A stretch of DNA of 64,000 nt, taken from the NCBI GenBank assembly GCA_027886175.1, contig JAJNNQ010000004.1, positions 13,903,501 to 13,967,500 of the forward strand, written 5' to 3'. The position numbers and the translations under genes were made by a program. The stretch's first letter is position 1; every line of letters starts with the position of its first letter. Of this stretch, positions 1 through 13,390 are shown piece by piece. The notes beneath the pieces were generated by a model. That model made no database searches, was not told the origin of the DNA, and saw only the letters and a program-made list of their open reading frames with translations. The stretch comes from Phylloscopus collybita. Lineage: Eukaryota; Chordata; Aves; Passeriformes; Phylloscopidae.

Positions 1-3000
1 TCTGGCTCTAAAATCTATGAGTCAAGTAATTATTCCTATGTGGCCCCCACAGGGATATGAGTCTCTACCATTTCTTTTTGTATTTCCATGATGAGGATTT
101 TTATTTTTTAATCTACCAACCTTTTTCTTCCTATTTCATCACAGTAGCCCCACCAAATGGATCTCCAGACAGAAGAGCTGCAAGTGATTCCCTATCCTTT
201 GTCTTTTTCCCTCCATTGACTGCATTGCAAATAAATAAGCCAGAAATAATGTCAGCAAAAAGGACTATTTTCTAGTTCTTCCTTAAAAATCCCTCACAAG
301 CAAGATCCAGAATTTAATTACAGCCAAAAAAGTCAAGAACCGCACTTAGATCAGTTTTTATCCCATACTTCTAAGCCAAGATGTCACTAAAACAACCAGC
401 TCCATATTATAAATGGGATGCAGACTTTAGAATCTCTCTTCACTCAACTAAAGAGTGAAGAAATTTAGAGATTCTCCAGTATTCAGATGGGTCTGAAAAT
501 ACTTGAAGGTCTCCTAAGTGCAGTCTATCAATGCATCAGGTGCCAAACATGTAAAACATCCACTGAGCCCTCTCCTGTGCACCTGGATTTATGTTCTGAA
601 AGAGACCAAGCAAAGTCTTGGTGTGAGAAGCACAGCGGCCACTTTGCAAGATCAGCAGCCCTTTTTGTGTTAATAATAAATTAAAGAATCTATCACTGTC
701 ACACTGGTCACTATTTCCCTTTCTTCTGTCTGCCTTCTCTTTCCCATATTGCAATCTTCCTTTGTCTTTTACTTTTTTTATTTTTGTACTCTTTATCCTC
801 CTAGCACTTGACTTTGCTAATGTTTTGTTCTGTGGCAAACCTGCGAGTGCAAACTCGCTTCTTCATCATCTTTCTCTTTTCCCCCAGTTGGCTTTCTCTC
901 TCATTTCACTTTTCAGCATGCTCACCTTTTGTCTTCATTGCCCAGCTGCACTCTTTGAGCATTTTCTCTCTCCTTTCAACCACTTACCTATTTCAGTCAG
1001 ACATTCACGTCCTCAAACTAAACCTATGATCCATCTTTGTCCGTGACACTCTTTCAATTGCTTGTTTTATGCAGGCCCATATACAGATTTACTATGCAAT
1101 ATATGTAATTTAAAACTGCAAGCACTATGTTGATTTCCTAATTTGCTCGTGTGAAAAACACTTCCAGTTCTCCTTCAGTATTTCTTCTACTTCCTCTGAA
1201 TTGTCTTCGAAATTTCCCTCAGCCTCTCTAGATACCACCACAGCCTTCAAGGTCTCTAGGATTTCCCATCCTTGTCATTATTTTTGCTGCTGAAGAGAAG
1301 CAGTGGAGTTGAAGATAAAGCATGGGAGCCATTTGCAGTTGCTGTCACTTGCTAAAGTCATCCTTCCTGTGGGTGGGAAGCAGGAGCAGCAGCCACACCC
1401 CTCTTTGCAGCCTGATCAGGAGAAGGCAACATAATTTGGCTAAGCACAAGGAGGGGACCTGCAAGGAGGATGGGGGGAGAGATATATAGCAAGTTCTGTG
1501 AAGAGGTAGAGGTCAAGATTACTGCAGGGGAAATGAGAGAGTCTGCAGGGCAATAAAAGCATCCACAAAATGCTTCAGAAAATCAGAGAGCTGGGTGAAA
1601 TGAAGGGGCATATCCCTTTCTTATAGGTGGGGACACCCCATTTTAACCTTCTTGCTATTTATTGGATTTAAAATCATTATAATGGAAGACAACAGAGACA
1701 ATCTTTCACCCATTTTCTTCTCTGACATTGGCACATATTGACCCCTTTTGCTACCTTCTTGAGTATTTTCTCTTCTGTATCCCTTCAGCTGTCTGCCTTC
1801 ATATCAAACTATGCAGCTCACCTCACATTCCCTAAGGTCTGAGGATTTCCTTGGCCCTTCCCAGTCCTGTATGATGCAAGCATTCCAGACAAACATTTAG
1901 CCCTCAAATGTACTTATGTAGTCTCTTGTTTTTCCCTGGTGTGGCTCTGAAGGGTTATGAAAATAAGAGGCCAAACAAATCCATGCCAGCAGTAATTCCA
2001 GCCCCACCCTGCAGAATGGGCAGACACCACATGGCTCAAGGAACAGCCAAATCTCATGATTACATTTAAATAAACGTTGACAGTTGAAAAGACTGCTCTG
2101 TTTCCCCCAGTTTTCACTCTCCTCATGTTCTTTCACTGCAGGGGGCTATCAGCACCTTGGCTAACTTGGCTGCAGCATGACATGAAGAGACTTCACTCTG
2201 TAGGAACAAAAAGTTCCTTTAAAAACTTGAAAATACCCACATAACAAAGCAACAGTGGTAAACAGGATTTCAGCAAGGACCACAATTCTTAATGATTTTG
2301 GGGGTTAAGAAAAAACACAGATGAGGTGGGAAGAACAAACTGCTTTCCCAAATAGTTTAAGTTCAGTGTTTGCCAAGACCTGCAGGAGGGAGACACAAAC
2401 AGAAATATTAAGAACAAGAAAATAAAGGATTTAGAACCGTATTTCACTTAATTTTGTAGGCTGTTTGGGTATTTTGTTTGTTTGCTCTGCTTTTTTTTTC
2501 TGTACTTGGCTGAGGGTACCTGTGATATTATCTAGACACATCAGGAATTTATAGTTGCCTTTTCTTGAATTATTCACAAGCTGTATGGACAGCATGTTTC
2601 TTGTAGTTCTTCTCACCCTTAGTTCTACAGCAGACTTCTATGCTCTGCTTCTTCTATGTTAACAGGACTTTTTGGTCTTACCATAATTATCAGGAGCTTT
2701 CATGAGCCTTTAGAAGAGTGAAGATTTTGTTACCTGATTCAGAAAATAAAAGGAAGATATTGTATATACATGAAACCATTTTTAAAGGAAATAATTAGGG
2801 AAAAAATCAAGATTATTCTCAATCTTCTTGTTTTCTGAAAACTGAGAATATGAGTTGTTTGCTCAGCTATTTCCCTTTAATTTCACTGTGCACTGTGATT
2901 TGAATGTTGTCAATACAGCCTAAGGAGGGTGTATTAGGTTATTTTTAATGAACATTGCATGGTCAAATAGTTAAGAGAATTTTACTCTACAATGATTGGA

Positions 3001-6000
3001 AATACAGCTGAAAATTTTGCAAATTCTGTCTCTATAGTTTGGTTTATATTTTTTGTTTATGGCAAATGCTGAATTTGCTTTTTGTTTTTAACTGTGTTAC
3101 TGAAGAAACTTGAAGAGTAACTGAGACCACATCAAGGGCCTTCTTGGGGTTGTCTGTGTTACAAAGAACAAAAATATTAACCATTTTGTAATAGATAGCT
3201 GTCAACTCTAAAAATTCTATGACACATTTGCATTTTTAACTTCAGTATTTTTTTAGAGGTCAGAATGGCGCTTATTCACTTGGCATCAGTTACAGTATCA
3301 GTACAATACCATGATCAAAAGTTTTGAGTCTATTAATAAAATGTGAGATCTTTGACTGCTAATGATAGTGTATAAGTTTGGCAGTTTTGCATATACACTA
3401 AAGCTAGATTACTTGTATCATCCTTTCATACTTGTTTTTTTTCCTTTTCACCTCCCCTAATTCTCTTTGAAGCTATTGCCAGTAGCAGACTCTTTCAGAT
3501 TTGCCTTCAAGATGCTTAAGGATGTTGTTACAGGTAATGAGAGAGCAATAGCATTGTGTCAAATTTTCATGGACAACACAGTGCTCTTTGACTTTCATAT
3601 CATCCTTGCAGGTGGCAAGACAGCAAACATCAAGAAATAAAGTGGCACAAGTGTAACATATTTCTCCATATATTTCCCACTTTATTATTTGACAGTAATG
3701 GATCTGTACCACTGATTAATTGGGTCACAGAAGACAAAAAAATGCTGGTATGCAAGAACCTATCTAGTGTCCTTGGGTTATTATCTTTGGGCAAAATGCA
3801 GTTTATGCAGAGTGTAGTGTAGGCTTGGACTGGGTTTATCTCACTAGAGAGCCAGATTTGTTGTCTCTGTGCAACACACACCAACCCAGTACTGTGGAAC
3901 CCTCTGAAACTGCATCCAATTGGGCTCTTCTTTGCCACCACAATGCCAGCGAATTTTATGCACTTGTGTTCATGCCATATCAGGCATCATCTGGCTCCCA
4001 CTGTGCTGCAGAGCACACACTATTCCTAGAAAGCTTGTTAACTCTGTTGAAATGTGGTGCACTTAGAGATCAGTTAAGGTCAGGTGCTGTGTATGAATGA
4101 GTGCACTCCTCCAATTTGGAGTGTCAGGGGGTACAGTGAAGGGATACTCCTAGGTCTGGCTGGTCTTGTGAGAACTGGTTCCATGACTACTCCTGGTACT
4201 TGCATCATCCATGTTTTTCTGTTATGTTTGTTTCTTTCCATCAGATAATGGAGTATTCACCATAATTATTTTTGGCTGGAGTACTGCCTTTAAAAACTAT
4301 CTCAAAGTGGTGTAATGCAAAATGGGCTCATGCCAGAGAATGGTTTCTTTGTTTTAGAGAAAATGGTGTTACTGAAGGTCAGACTAAGAGGCCAGAAACC
4401 TCAGTAAAAATTAGCATGATACATGAAAAGGATTGAACCTACTTGTCACATCAGTGTCCTAGCACAAGAACTTAACCTGCTGTGCTCAAAATGCATTGAC
4501 AGTTACTGAGAGAGGAGGACTCTGAAGCCTGGAGGTGAACATGACCAGCTTCCGTGACAAAGCAGCATCATGCCATGGGATTTGAGAGCCCAGCCATCTC
4601 AATATTACCTGGTTTGCTGAGCAGGTAGCTGTCCTTCACTTCAGATGTTCAAACCGTAACTCCCATGACTCAAGGGAAGGGAATCAGATCCATATCCTGC
4701 ATATCACTGAATGCTTTGGACACTTCAATCATTAAAAGCACTGCCATTGGCATTCACTGTCTCTAAAATGTGAAACTACTTGTTTCCTTAATGGGCAGTT
4801 TACATACATAGAAAGTTAATAGTTTATATGGAAAGAGAGACAAACAAAGAACAAAAACTCACAAAATACGTTGACTTGAAGAATGCATACACTTTTGCTT
4901 TTTTTGCTCAACAGAAGGTAAAAATACATTCTTAAGCCTAAATGTAATAACTTTTGCAATCACTGCTCACAGGCCTCTCTAATATGGCCACAGAAAATGA
5001 AATTTACTTTTGCACATTTTGTGAACAAAGACAAAACCCTATCCTTTTCGAAGTTCAGTCACTGGACTCTAGCAAGGTGCTTTGGAGTTCTGTTTCAAAA
5101 GAATGTTACAAAAAATGTGAAAGCTTCTACACTGGCATAACATGAGAAGACACTACAGAAATTGAAATGCCAGACTAGTGAGCTGGAATTTGCCTGCGTT
5201 GCTAGCTGGGAAGGGAGCAGGGGGGAAGAACAGCACAAATTCCTACTCCAGAAGGAAAAACCTGGTTGTGACTCAGACAGGGGAGAATTTTTTCCAAGAA
5301 CAGTTCATCCTAGTGAAACTAAGATCCTCAGGTCATGTTGCCAAGGTCATTGACATTTTTGTTTATTTGATCCTTAAAGGGAAATTACCAATTTAAAAGT
5401 CGTGGGCTATATCCTCCATAAGGCAAACTGTTGCACTCCACTGGAAGCACTTAATGAATGGCACTATGGAGTTTCATGCTGTTTCTTAGGAGTTCCTTTC
5501 TCATGTTATTTCAGTTTTGTATTACATCCAGTTTTCATAATCTTTTCACAGTTGATTTCTGACTTTTCACAGTCTGGCTTCCCTATATGTAATCCTATAG
5601 CTGCATGGTCGTAAACAGAGTAGTGGAATGAATATTTGCTTGAAATCAAAACCAGTATAACAAACACACTGTGTTAGTGTCTAAAGCAACACTGGATTGT
5701 AACTCCCTGCCACTTGCTATCTCCTATCTCCCCCATTCTCAACCAGCTCTTGTTAAATGTCTGCCATTTTTCCTCCTTTCATGTATCCTCTGATAAAAAG
5801 CAGCTGTCTAAGCCTCACAATTAAGCATCGCATTTATTAAATGTTGAGCCCATGATCTCCCTATAGAATAAGCTGCACAAAACACGTATCATTGCTTTTA
5901 CAAAGGGCAACTTGTTGCTGGAGGCAAGAATTTGAAAATAACTTCTTGCTCTAGATAGTGCCATTTTTCTTATCTCAGTGTGATGAGTTCCATCCATAGT

Positions 6001-8743
6001 TTGAAACTGTGGGATTTAACACTGGCACAGTATCACTGCTAAGCTCTTCCTACTTGTCTTCTGAGTGGACAAGCACTCCTTGCTGGCCAGTAAGGGAGAT
6101 ATAAAAGTAGTCCCAGATTCACTGGGCATAAATTAGACCAAAGGCCAGCAATTCTTTCTCCCTATTGGTTCAGCATTTTGCAGGTGTATAGTGAGCCAAC
6201 AGGCCAGATTCAGCAGAGTCCTGGGATCAGAAGTTATATAAATTTTCAGTAAAAGCAGTGATTCTCACACACTCGGGTGGGGTTTTAAGAGCAACATCTC
6301 CCTCTGACAAGAGTTGTCCACTTGTACATTTTATCTTTAATCACACAAACTGTGAACTTGACAGGGCATGTTTTCTATCTGCTATGACCAGGGTATAAAG
6401 GGAGCTGTTTCTCAATTGAAATGTGCGGATGACAGTGCTGTAATGCCTTTAGTAAAATACTAAATGGCTGTAGATAAAGAGTAACCTCGTGTGCAATTGT
6501 CTGCCTGACCAGACTTAGGAAGTCTGATGCCCCTTTGATGAGGTTCTCTGGAAGTGTAATCCTTCCAGGCATCATAGAGGACCCTGGTATATAAACTGAC
6601 ACTACAGGGAGTGTCCACAATACAAACATATTCCACATTGTAAACAGATCAAGAGTGATTATTCTCTCTGTCTTTGAATCGTTTATCCTACATAGTGCAG
6701 CATAATAGTTCCTGGAAAGGAGAAGTTTTGTGTAGGTTATCACTGCCTCTTCTCATCAAGAATAGGGTCCAGATTTCCTCAACCACATAAAGCCAGTCAG
6801 TCAGAAGCCACTGTCCTTTTATGTCTGACCTCAGCACTGCCTAACAAAACATTTTCCTGTTTTGGAAAATACTTGTCTATTCAAAGTACAAGCAGAGACC
6901 CTAGTAGTCCCTTCAAGCAGCCTCACTTTGAAAAGAGTACTCAAGAGAAAAGTACTGAAGGTTCAATAACAAACATATTTAGAAAACAGTAACTAATCAC
7001 ATGGAAAACCACATATTTCAGCCCATTGCCCTGTGCAAGAGTTTTTTGTTACAGAATTACTCAATCAAACTGTTGATTATTAAGAGAAAGACTTCTTTAA
7101 TGACTAAACATTCCCCTTAATAAAATTACATATAAATCTACACGAAATACACACTTTATCAGAGTTCTTTTCTACAAACAATCTCTGCATATCCCTAGAA
7201 AATTCAATAAATTCTTGTCTGAATTTATTAGAAGGCCATGTCCATTAAGCAGTCAATTTTTGTTGTTCCCCTGAGAGACTGCTTGCGGCAAATTTTACTG
7301 TATTTCCTTCCCTCCTAGTATTGACTTATAATAAAAGAAAAACATTTTTTCTCTGTTTAATGCATTTTCCAAAATTACATCAGTATCCATCCACTTCAAA
7401 CAATTTCTAACAAAGGCCTGGTCCAGCTGGATAAACAAAATGATTTTACATATATTTCATTGTGCATTTTTAAACTTTTTTATTGTGAAATATTAGAGCA
7501 AAACGTCTTGCCACTACTCGGACAAATAATGATTTACATGTTTAAGCTGAGGTGTAGGTGCTTTTACTATCACAGTGAAAGTTAAGAAAAACATCCCAGT
7601 GTAATGAACTTGCAACCTCACATGAATATAGGGCATTAGTACACAGCAAGGATATCTCTGGAACAATAAATACTGACTGAAAAAAGAAAATAAACTTCTC
7701 ATGCTGATACACCTGTTGTAAAGACAAGAAGCATAAGATATCTGAGCTTGTTTTCTTTTTCAGCAGATTAAACACAGATCATTACCAAAGTTGATGGATA
7801 GATTTCTTGAGTGCAAAACTATTCCCAAACAAGTAGCAATACAGGCTGCTTACCCAGTGTCCCCTAAGATAAAACTGTTTTCATCCCCAGCTGTTGAGGG
7901 CATGGACTTTGAATATGCTTAGAATGAAGTTTTATGCATAAGCTTTTGGACTTTTTTTTTTTTTTTTAATTAAAAAGTTAAATCCAAGGAAACAAACCCA
8001 CTATGAGCCATTTGTCTTTCTTTGGTGCTTTAGAAGATTCTGTTAAAGTTGCATTGAATTCCATTTGATGTTAAGAAAAGGAAAGCCTGTTCCTGAGGAC
8101 ACATTGAGTGTCAGGGTGGGCATGGGAAGAATGCTACTTTTTATGGATAAGTTTCAGCATCTCTGGTTCTTTTTTTTTTTTTTTTCTTTTTTAAGAACAT
8201 AAAGATAGCTGAAAATTAGTTGACAATACAGAGGAGTTTTGAATTACCCTGAAATATTCTTCACATTCAGCCTTTGCTTCCATTATAATGATTTCACTGG
8301 AGTCAAATTTTCTTGCAGAGCACAATGATGTTCTATTGACTAGAGAAAATTCAAGAAAAAGGTTTCTTCCTGTACTGATTTTTAAACTGATGAGTGCTTA
8401 TAACTTCCAGAGTTATCCTGACTGCAGTGTCTCACCACAGAATGTCCATGGAATCCAGTTTTTTGAAAGCGACAATGTACATCAGTAATTACTTGTTATA
8501 TGAGATACCAATTAAGCATGTGTGTTTTCTTTATGTTAAAGTTTCATTTTTTCCCCAGTGACAGGTATTTTAGAACATCAGAGAAACTGGTGACTCTGTT
8601 AATGACTCATAAACTTGTGGCACAGGAATTCTGGGTCTTGCTTCATGGTGGTCTTCCTGCATAATCTTTTAAGTTAAGGGTCATTCTTTGTCTGATGACA
8701 ACTGTGACCTCTGCATGCCACCATAACACAGTAATTAATGCCT
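1..8743. other. Intergenic DNA, no gene recognised
   Basis: AT-rich sequence in which all open frames are short and none resembles a known protein or has exon-like flanks. It contains poly-T runs (7952-7967, 8170-8185). No interspersed repeat was confidently identified. Confidence 0.6.
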
Positions 8744-9475
8744 TGTGGTGAGTTAGCTCTGGCTACCAGCCAAACCCCCTCCCAGCTGCTCACCACCCCT
8801 CTCCAGCAGAACGGGAGAAAAAGTAGGCTGAGAAAGTTCATTGGTTGAGATAAAGATGGGCAATTGCTTACCAGTTGCTGTCATGGGAAAAGATTCTTGG
8901 GGAAAATAAATTTTTTATTTTCAATGAAAATAAATTCACATGGTGAGATTTAAAGACAATCAGTGGAACAATTCTCCTACCCTCCATTCCAAGGTCCACA
9001 CTGACTCCTTTACTCCTGACTCCTTTATCCCACCCTGAGTTGCACAGGAGGGGCTGCAGTAAATACACAGCAGTTAAACTCCCACCCAGCTTCTCCTTCC
9101 TCCTCACACTGTTCCCATGCTCCTGTGTGGGTACTCTTCATGGACTCCAATTCTTCAGGATAAACCTATTCCAACATGGGTTTTCCATAGTCCGCAGGGA
9201 ATTTCTGCTCTGCTGTGGAGGATCTCCTTCTTCCTTGTCTGACCTTGGTTTTCCACTGTGCTTCTTCTCACTCTTTTTGTTTTCTCCTCATTTTATGGCT
9301 TTTTCTGCCCTTTCTAAAATAAGTGTTCCCAGACACACCAGCAGCATGGCTGAAGGGCTCAGCTGTGTCCTGTGGTGTATTCATTAGAGCTGGCTTAAGC
9401 AGCTGTGGCCAGCATGGGGCAGCCACTGATCTCCTCTTAAAGACTGCTCCCAAACCTTGCTTGGACACAGTACCA
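8744..9475 (-). mobile_element. Degenerate ERV LTR
   Basis: Compared from memory, this matches an avian LTR family read in antisense: conserved stretches occur near 8756-8885 (starting GGCTACCAGCCAAACC) and 9120-9260 (CTGTGTGGGTACTC, CAGGGAATTTCTGCTCTG). It is the same family as 58165-58853. It is diverged, with no clear target duplication and no internal retroviral coding region beside it, so it is an old solo LTR. Ends are approximate. Confidence 0.6.
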
Positions 9476-11323
9476 ATGTTGTATTTCCTAACTGTACAAA
9501 GAAGTGCCTGCCATAATACTTGTTTTGTCATACCACTTTGTGCTGTGACATTGTGCAAGGCAAAGTGACAAAAATTTGTGACTGGAATGTGTATTAGTGC
9601 TGAGGATTGGCAAAGATACTCTTTGCATTCTTTTTTTTTTTCCCAGCAAATTTCATTTCATTGCATCCCTTTCTCAGCTTCCAGAAAACATTATGAGAAC
9701 TCATAGATTGAACCAGGTGGGAAGATTAAATAGAAATTAAATACTCTACCTACAGCAATTTCACCATCTGAACAAATATTGTCAGCTGGTTATCTGTCTG
9801 TATGGTTCTGTAAAAGAAGAGAGGGATGATAAAAGGAAAACAGGGAGTGAGAGCATGAAGAGAAAGAACTTGGACATGAAGAAGGGGAACTTAAACACAT
9901 GTACACTCCAGGTATTGAGAGGCATTTCAAACAGCCACAGATGCAGTTATCTATGGAAAACAAAAACAAAAACAAACAAACACACAACAAAAAACAACCC
10001 GTGCACACATAGGTATAGACTGAACTGGGCTCAAAGAATGTTCACCTGCCTGTAACTTAGCCAGTAAATCTGTGTCATACAAGATTTCTCCATGTTTCTG
10101 CTGGAGTGCCAAAGCTGGGAGGAACACAAAGTTAAAATAAAAAGGATTAATAGAGTAACAACAGCATTTTAAGCATGGAAAGTGATTTGTGGTGTCAGAT
10201 CTTGGCTGAAAAAAGCAATGTGTTGAGGACAGTGGTGGTTAAAGTGTATTTGACCCAAGCTGCTACAACACATTACAGAAAAATCGGCATCTGTTTAATA
10301 TTACACCTATGACAAGTGCTTCAAAGAAAGGAATTCTGAAAGCGACTGCAGAAACCACAGATTTTAAAACAAGTTCTGAACTCTTAGTGTCAGTAATCCT
10401 TCCTGTATCAGCCCTGTAATACGAAACATCCTGAGCTTTGCACAAATTATGAGCAGTAAAATACAGTGTATCATATGGGCAAGAAAACAGAAAAATCTGC
10501 AATTGCAAACTTCTGAAAGTTAAAAATTACATCTTCAATGTGAACACATTGTGGCTGCACTGGATCCTGAAGTATGATGAAGTAAACAAGGAAATGCTTT
10601 CACATTTAATTGCCTTTTTGAAGCACTTTAATGTTTTCAGAGGAAAAGGTTTCCAGTTCTCATGTATTTGATTCTGGGAGATATTTATTTTTCCTAGTCT
10701 CCTTTTTTCTTGTCTTTTAGAACTCAATATTTCTCAAAACAGGAGAAAAGCAAAAAATACTGAACAGGAGGAAATGAGAAAAAGATTTTTTTTTTTGAAA
10801 GAGAAAAAAAAAAAGGATATCTGTAGCCAATATGTTTCAAGAATGGTGGTATCCTAAAAAAACTTGTCTGACAGTTTCCTGCTGACCCATGATTTGTATG
10901 GGGTCACTGAATGTATATATAAAATAAAGCCTTTCCCATTTTTAGTACTTATTGTCACACAAGGAGAGTTGCAATGGATCAAGTGCAAACTATTTTCATT
11001 CAGTTTTGTAGAGCACCTGCAGGTCAGAACAGGGACATATTGACTAAGCTTTGAGAAGATGCTGCTATGAATTCTTCTGGAGTAGAACAAGACAATTTAT
11101 ATGGCTGTCAACCTTTTAAATTTCATAGCAATGAAGTTGCTATTTGTCTATTTTTTCAGAATGCTTATGATCAAAATAATTTCTTTATTAAAACACAGTG
11201 ATGATTCCTTAGGTCAGTTTTTTTGTGCTTTCAACTCTTGCTGAAAGCATAACACAGAAGTAATATATGTAGAAATAATTAAATTGCTAAGTAGTAGTTT
11301 TACGTAACAACTGAATTACTGTT
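9476..11323. other. Intergenic DNA, no gene recognised
   Basis: AT-rich, with short A- and T-runs (for example 10785-10815) and a CAAA-type low-complexity patch near 9959-9998. No exon or repeat family is recognised. Confidence 0.55.
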
Positions 11324-11870
11324 TGTACTGGTTTGAAAGCAAAACCAGTGAGAGACTCCAAGTCAGAAATACAATTTAATAGGAGGGGGAAAAAGGTAAA
11401 GTAAATAAAATAAATGCAATAGTAAAAAAGACAGAGCCAGAATACAACCTGACACCCTGTTGGTTAGGGTGGTGGTAGCAGTCCAGATGAAGTGGTCTTG
11501 TTGAAGCAGTGATCCCATAGAAAGGCCTGGTAACTTGTCCTCTGAGAATCCAGTGGGCAAGACCACCTGTGCTGTCCCAAATCCCAGATTATATCCAGGT
11601 GGGAATGCTTGGCTCCTCCCCCTGGACAGGGCATCTCACAATGGGCTGATATCATTCCACCAGTCGTGCAGTGGGTCCTTGATTGCCCATTAAACAGAGA
11701 GAGCTCCCAGGGGGCGTTACCTGTGAGCCATGGGGCAAGGCATTGATGGCCCATTAACAGAAGAGAGCTGGGAGGGAGGGGGCAAGGGAAACACTGCCAC
11801 ATGGTTTCAACAGCTCCTGAAGATGGTGATAGAATACATACTTTGGGCACTTACATTGTAACCTAGGACA
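11324..11870 (+). mobile_element. Solo LTR, ERVL-type, with near-perfect 5-bp TSD
   Basis: This element of about 547 bp begins TGTACTGGTTTG and ends CTAGGACA. It is flanked by CTGTT (11319-11323) and CTGTC (11871-11875), a 5-bp duplication with one mismatch. Internal text (AATACAACCTGACACCCTG; TATATCCAGGTGGGAATGC) is shared with the LTR at 62961-63863, which lies in the opposite orientation. No gag or pol sequence is attached. Confidence 0.75.
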
Positions 11871-11875
11871 CTGTC

Positions 11876-12614
11876 TGTTGTATAGAATGATCCTATAGGA
11901 TTGGAAGGCAGCTCAAGGATCATCTGTTCCAACTTTCCTGGCAAAAGCACAGAGTAGACAAGATGACCCAGTACCATATTCAGCCAAATTCCCCAGTCAT
12001 GCTGGAGAATTCATTACTTTCATGGGGAGATTAATCAAATGATTTATTGTTCTCATTGTGAAAAACTTTACTATCTAAACAGAATATCCCCAGGAATAAT
12101 TTGTACCTATTGCCCCTCATCTTTTCCATGTGACTCCTTGTGGAAAGAGAGCCTCAGTTTTCTTTATAGCCACTCTTTAAATACTGGAATACACCGATTA
12201 CATCTTCCCTAAGTCTTTTCCCATCTGGCAGGCTTCCAGGTTCTTTGTCTCCCTTCTCTGGACTCTCTAGCCTATCCATGTCTTTTGTGTGGCAGGGGCC
12301 AAAACTGAACACAGGTTCCAGGTGTAGCCTGACAAGTGCTGAGTAGAGTGAGACAATGACTCCTCTACCTCTGCTGGTGGTGTCCTGGTTGATGCAGCCT
12401 GGTATCCCACTGGCTTTCTCTGCCATAGCCAGAGAAACAGTTCACTGAGCTTTTTGTCCAAAGAGATCCAGGTCCATTTCCACAGAACAGTTCCCTAGCT
12501 GGGTAGATCCCAGCCCCTGCTGCACTCTTAGATTACACTTTTCCAGGTACCAAACCTTACACTTGTCTCCGTTGAACTCCATAAGATTCTTGTTACCCCA
12601 TTCTCCCAGCCTGT
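11876..12614 (-). mobile_element. CR1 retroposon, 3' part, left half of interrupted copy
   Basis: Read on the - strand, this ends with the CR1-like 3' terminus (around 11890, GGATTGGAAGGCAGCTCAAG on +). It runs through typical CR1 3' sequence (TTGCCCCTCATC, GACTCCTTGTGGAAAGAG, CTGGACTCTCTAGCC). It stops at a CAGCCTGTACAGATCTGG block, where a second CR1 is inserted, and resumes at 13111. Confidence 0.85.
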
Positions 12615-13110
12615 ACAGATCTGGAGTGCTGGAGGCAGTTTTGGGTGCCGCAATACAAAAAAAGACATTGAGCTGTTAGAGAGTGCCCAAAGGAGGGTCA
12701 CAAGGATGCTGAAGGGCCTTGAGGGGAAGCCATGTGAGGAGCAGCTGAGGTCACTTGGTCTGTTCAGCCTAGAGGAGACTGAGGGGAGACTTCACTGCAG
12801 TTACACCTTCTTGTGAGGGGAAGAGGAGGAGCAGACACTGATGTTGTCTCTGTGGTGACAGTGACAGAACCTGAGGGAATGGCCTGAAGTTGTGTCAGGG
12901 GAGGTTTAGGTTCTTCATCCAAAGGGTGGCTTGGTTATTGGAACAGGCTCCCCAGGGAAGTGGTCACCAGCCTGACAGACATCACAAAGCATGTGGACTA
13001 TGCTCTCAGGCACATGGTGTTACTCTTTTTGTGTCCTATGCAGGCCCAGGAGTCAGATTTCAATGATCCTGATGCATCCCTTCCAACTCAGCATGTTTTA
13101 TGATTCTATG
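12615..13110 (+). mobile_element. CR1 retroposon inserted inside another CR1
   Basis: A sense CR1 3' segment. It contains AGGATGCTGAAGGGCCTTGA, CTGTTCAGCCTAGAGGAGAC and GAACAGGCTCCCCAGGGAAG, and ends TTTTATGATTCTATG, the CR1 3' octamer repeat. The copy at 21380-21872 belongs to the same subfamily. Its 5' truncation is typical of CR1. Confidence 0.88.
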
Positions 13111-13390
13111 CTTCCCAAGGGGTGGGTCTTCCTTCCAAAGTGTCCATATCTCCACTCAGTTTAAAATCATCAGCAAACTTTTTCTGGTTACACTTGGTGC
13201 CATTTTCTCAGTGACTTTCAGAGCTATTAAAAAGAGCATTGGGCCTGGTATTATTCCTTAGGGGAACCCACTTGTGCTGGGTTTCCAGTTTTAAAGGGAG
13301 CTATTTGCCACCACTCCCTTGGTGCATTCAGGCAGTCCCTCACCCACCACATGGACCTCTTGTTTAGGCCATAACCTATCAGTCCTCCTC
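13111..13390 (-). mobile_element. CR1 retroposon, right half of interrupted copy
   Basis: This continues the - strand CR1 of 11876-12614: AAAATCATCAGCAAACTTTT, TTGGGCCTGGTATTATTCC and GGGAACCCACTTG match the CR1 region encoding the end of ORF2 and its 3' flank. The right end fades near 13390. Confidence 0.75.
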
